A DNA stretch of 64,000 nt, from NCBI GenBank assembly GCA_904063045.1, contig CAJFCJ010000009.1:1984968-2048967 (forward strand), given 5' to 3'. Positions within the stretch are counted from its first letter, which is position 1, and every line of letters begins with the position of its first letter. The notes beneath the pieces were generated by a model. The model worked only from the letters and a program-made list of their open reading frames with translations. It was not told where the DNA came from and ran no database searches. Source of the DNA: Dimorphilus gyrociliatus (Eukaryota; Annelida; Polychaeta; Dinophilidae). Position numbers and translations under genes: made by a program. This document shows, one piece after another, positions 62,582 to 64,000 of the stretch.

Positions 62582-64000
62582 TATCCGAATGAAATCTTGA
62601 AAAGCAACTGACTGAAAAAGATCTGATTCGTGCTTCTGTAGGCGATGCTTATTGGTCGAGTAGTTGGCCTATCCCTGCTCAATATTATTCTTCGCGTTAT
62701 TGTTAGAGATATTTGCTAATTTTTAATATTACACAATTAAAGATGTACTCATAATTCTACAACATATCTTTGATAACTGAGAAAAAACTGATGGCTTATT
62801 CTCAAGAGTTCAGACTTGTAACTACTGTTTATGGTACTGCTCTATAAAGCATTTTTGAGTACTTATCATAAACAACATTGCATTGAAAGCAAGATAAGAT
62901 AGCGAAATGATAATAGACTGTTTTGTGATATTTAGTATTTTATATAAAGAAACCTGCCTTTGATGCAAAAATCAAAACTTCCTCATAGCTTTATTTCAAA
63001 CTCGAAATGGCGGTATAGTGTATTCTATAAATAACTTACAAAATGGAAAGTCCCTTTTTTTCCATAGATGCGATAAATTGATAGAAACAGAGTAGTCACA
63101 ATGAAATGTTACGCATTATATATTTAAAATTATTTAGTTTTATTACAAGATGTTATCATTACCAGAGAAAATATTCTACAATTGTTGAATAGAATTTTTA
63201 TGTGTTATTGAAAAACTTTGGACGGAAACGGGAGAAGCAGTAAAAGAGAGAGAGAGAGAAGGAGAGAGAATGAAAGAGGGAGGGAAGATATAGAAAAACA
63301 TTCATTTATAGTCATACACACGTAAACACAAATAGCACACACAAAAAAAACAAAGATAAATGATTGAAACAAGATATGATTTTATTCTCATATAGACTAT
63401 GATTCATTATATCCATTACATATTTGTTATGATTTCCCCAGCTTCTTTCTTTGGCATAGTTTAAGATATAGAATATGTACCGCTCTATTGTCATTGCTTC
63501 GCTATTGTAAAATGATCTTTTTACGTCATTAGTAATGCTCCTAAAGAAAATAGTCCTATATGTATCAGACTACTTTTTCATACTTTAACAAAAACGTACC
63601 AATTCTTTGCATACCTTTTTCTATACTGATATATATTTTCATCTTTTATTTTATTCTCTCTCTTTAACCCCTGAAGGATTGTTCTGGGAAGAATAAATGA
63701 TCCCTATTGTAGAAATCGTTCCTGCCTCTCCAACGATGATGACAATTAATGTTCTAATTAGATTTACTATTATATATTATATAGGTTAAATGTGTGTATG
63801 CTATCAAGCGAATCAAACTATTCAATTCATAAAAAAACAGGTCATTTTTTAATAGAAAAAGCAAAGAAAAGAGATACTCTTTTCATTAAAATCACAAATA
63901 AGATAGACCTCTATCTTTCTCTCTAAAACAAGCCTATAAAACAAACTTATAACAGATTTTGTACTTTATTCAGTTTTTGGACAAAACTAGAATTCGAGTA
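62582..64000. other. Intergenic, upstream of STAT to window end
   Basis: A CCAAT sequence on the minus strand near 62645 could belong to the STAT promoter. A (GA)n tract lies at about 63245-63270. The rest is AT-rich with no coding region or RNA gene that I can support on either strand. Confidence 0.6.
63245..63270. repeat. (GA)n purine tract
   Basis: GAGAGAGAGAGAGAAGGAGAGAGAA, continuing as purine-rich sequence to about 63293. Confidence 0.85.

Overview
This is nuclear DNA from a bilaterian animal: multi-exon genes with GT-AG introns, most introns only 50-70 bases long, AT-rich sequence (roughly 30% GC by eye) and microsatellites between genes. A complete hemerythrin gene with every iron ligand present narrows the source to a lineage that carries this oxygen carrier (annelids and sipunculans, also brachiopods and priapulids). 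With the very compact introns I would guess a small, compact-genome annelid such as Dimorphilus; that species guess is inference. All exon joins below were worked out by hand from splice signals, reading phase and family similarity.

Layout, + strand unless noted. 1-10643: 3' two thirds of a single-headed axonemal dynein heavy chain. 11814-14116: an LHFPL6-type tetraspan protein. 14653-17013: an SLC18A-type vesicular transporter with unusually short loop and tail. 17446-18549: an intronless neuropeptide Y/F-type GPCR. 18550-21304: non-coding. 21305-24452 (-): an ankyrin-repeat protein I cannot name. 24453-27482: non-coding. 27483-29269: alpha-SNAP. 30021-33233 (+) and 33380-36688 (-): two two-pore channel paralogues, tail to tail. 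37818-38412: a fatty-acid-binding protein. 39064-40064 (-) PNO1 and 40220-43417 (+) a DDHD1-type phospholipase share a 155-base divergent promoter. 45802-46381: hemerythrin with a TATA promoter. 46775-49746 (-) ERO1 and 50220-51166 (+) NUDT14 are divergent. 51732-53075 (-): an intronless Sulfotransf_3 enzyme, divergent from 53939-59254 (+), a doublecortin-EMAP protein. 59700-62581 (-): a STAT without a recognisable N-terminal domain. 62582-64000: non-coding.

The genes do not form a pathway. There are loose themes: cilia (dynein, DCX-EMAP) and vesicle, endolysosome or secretory function (SLC18, alpha-SNAP, two TPCs, ERO1). The most notable signals are an over-represented palindrome TAGGCCTA (nine exact copies), the TPC pair with the same altered pore residue and very different intron content, the shortened STAT and SLC18 proteins, and a GPCR whose DRY motif has become IRY. 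I found no CRISPR array, insertion sequence, tRNA, rRNA or virus-like gene.
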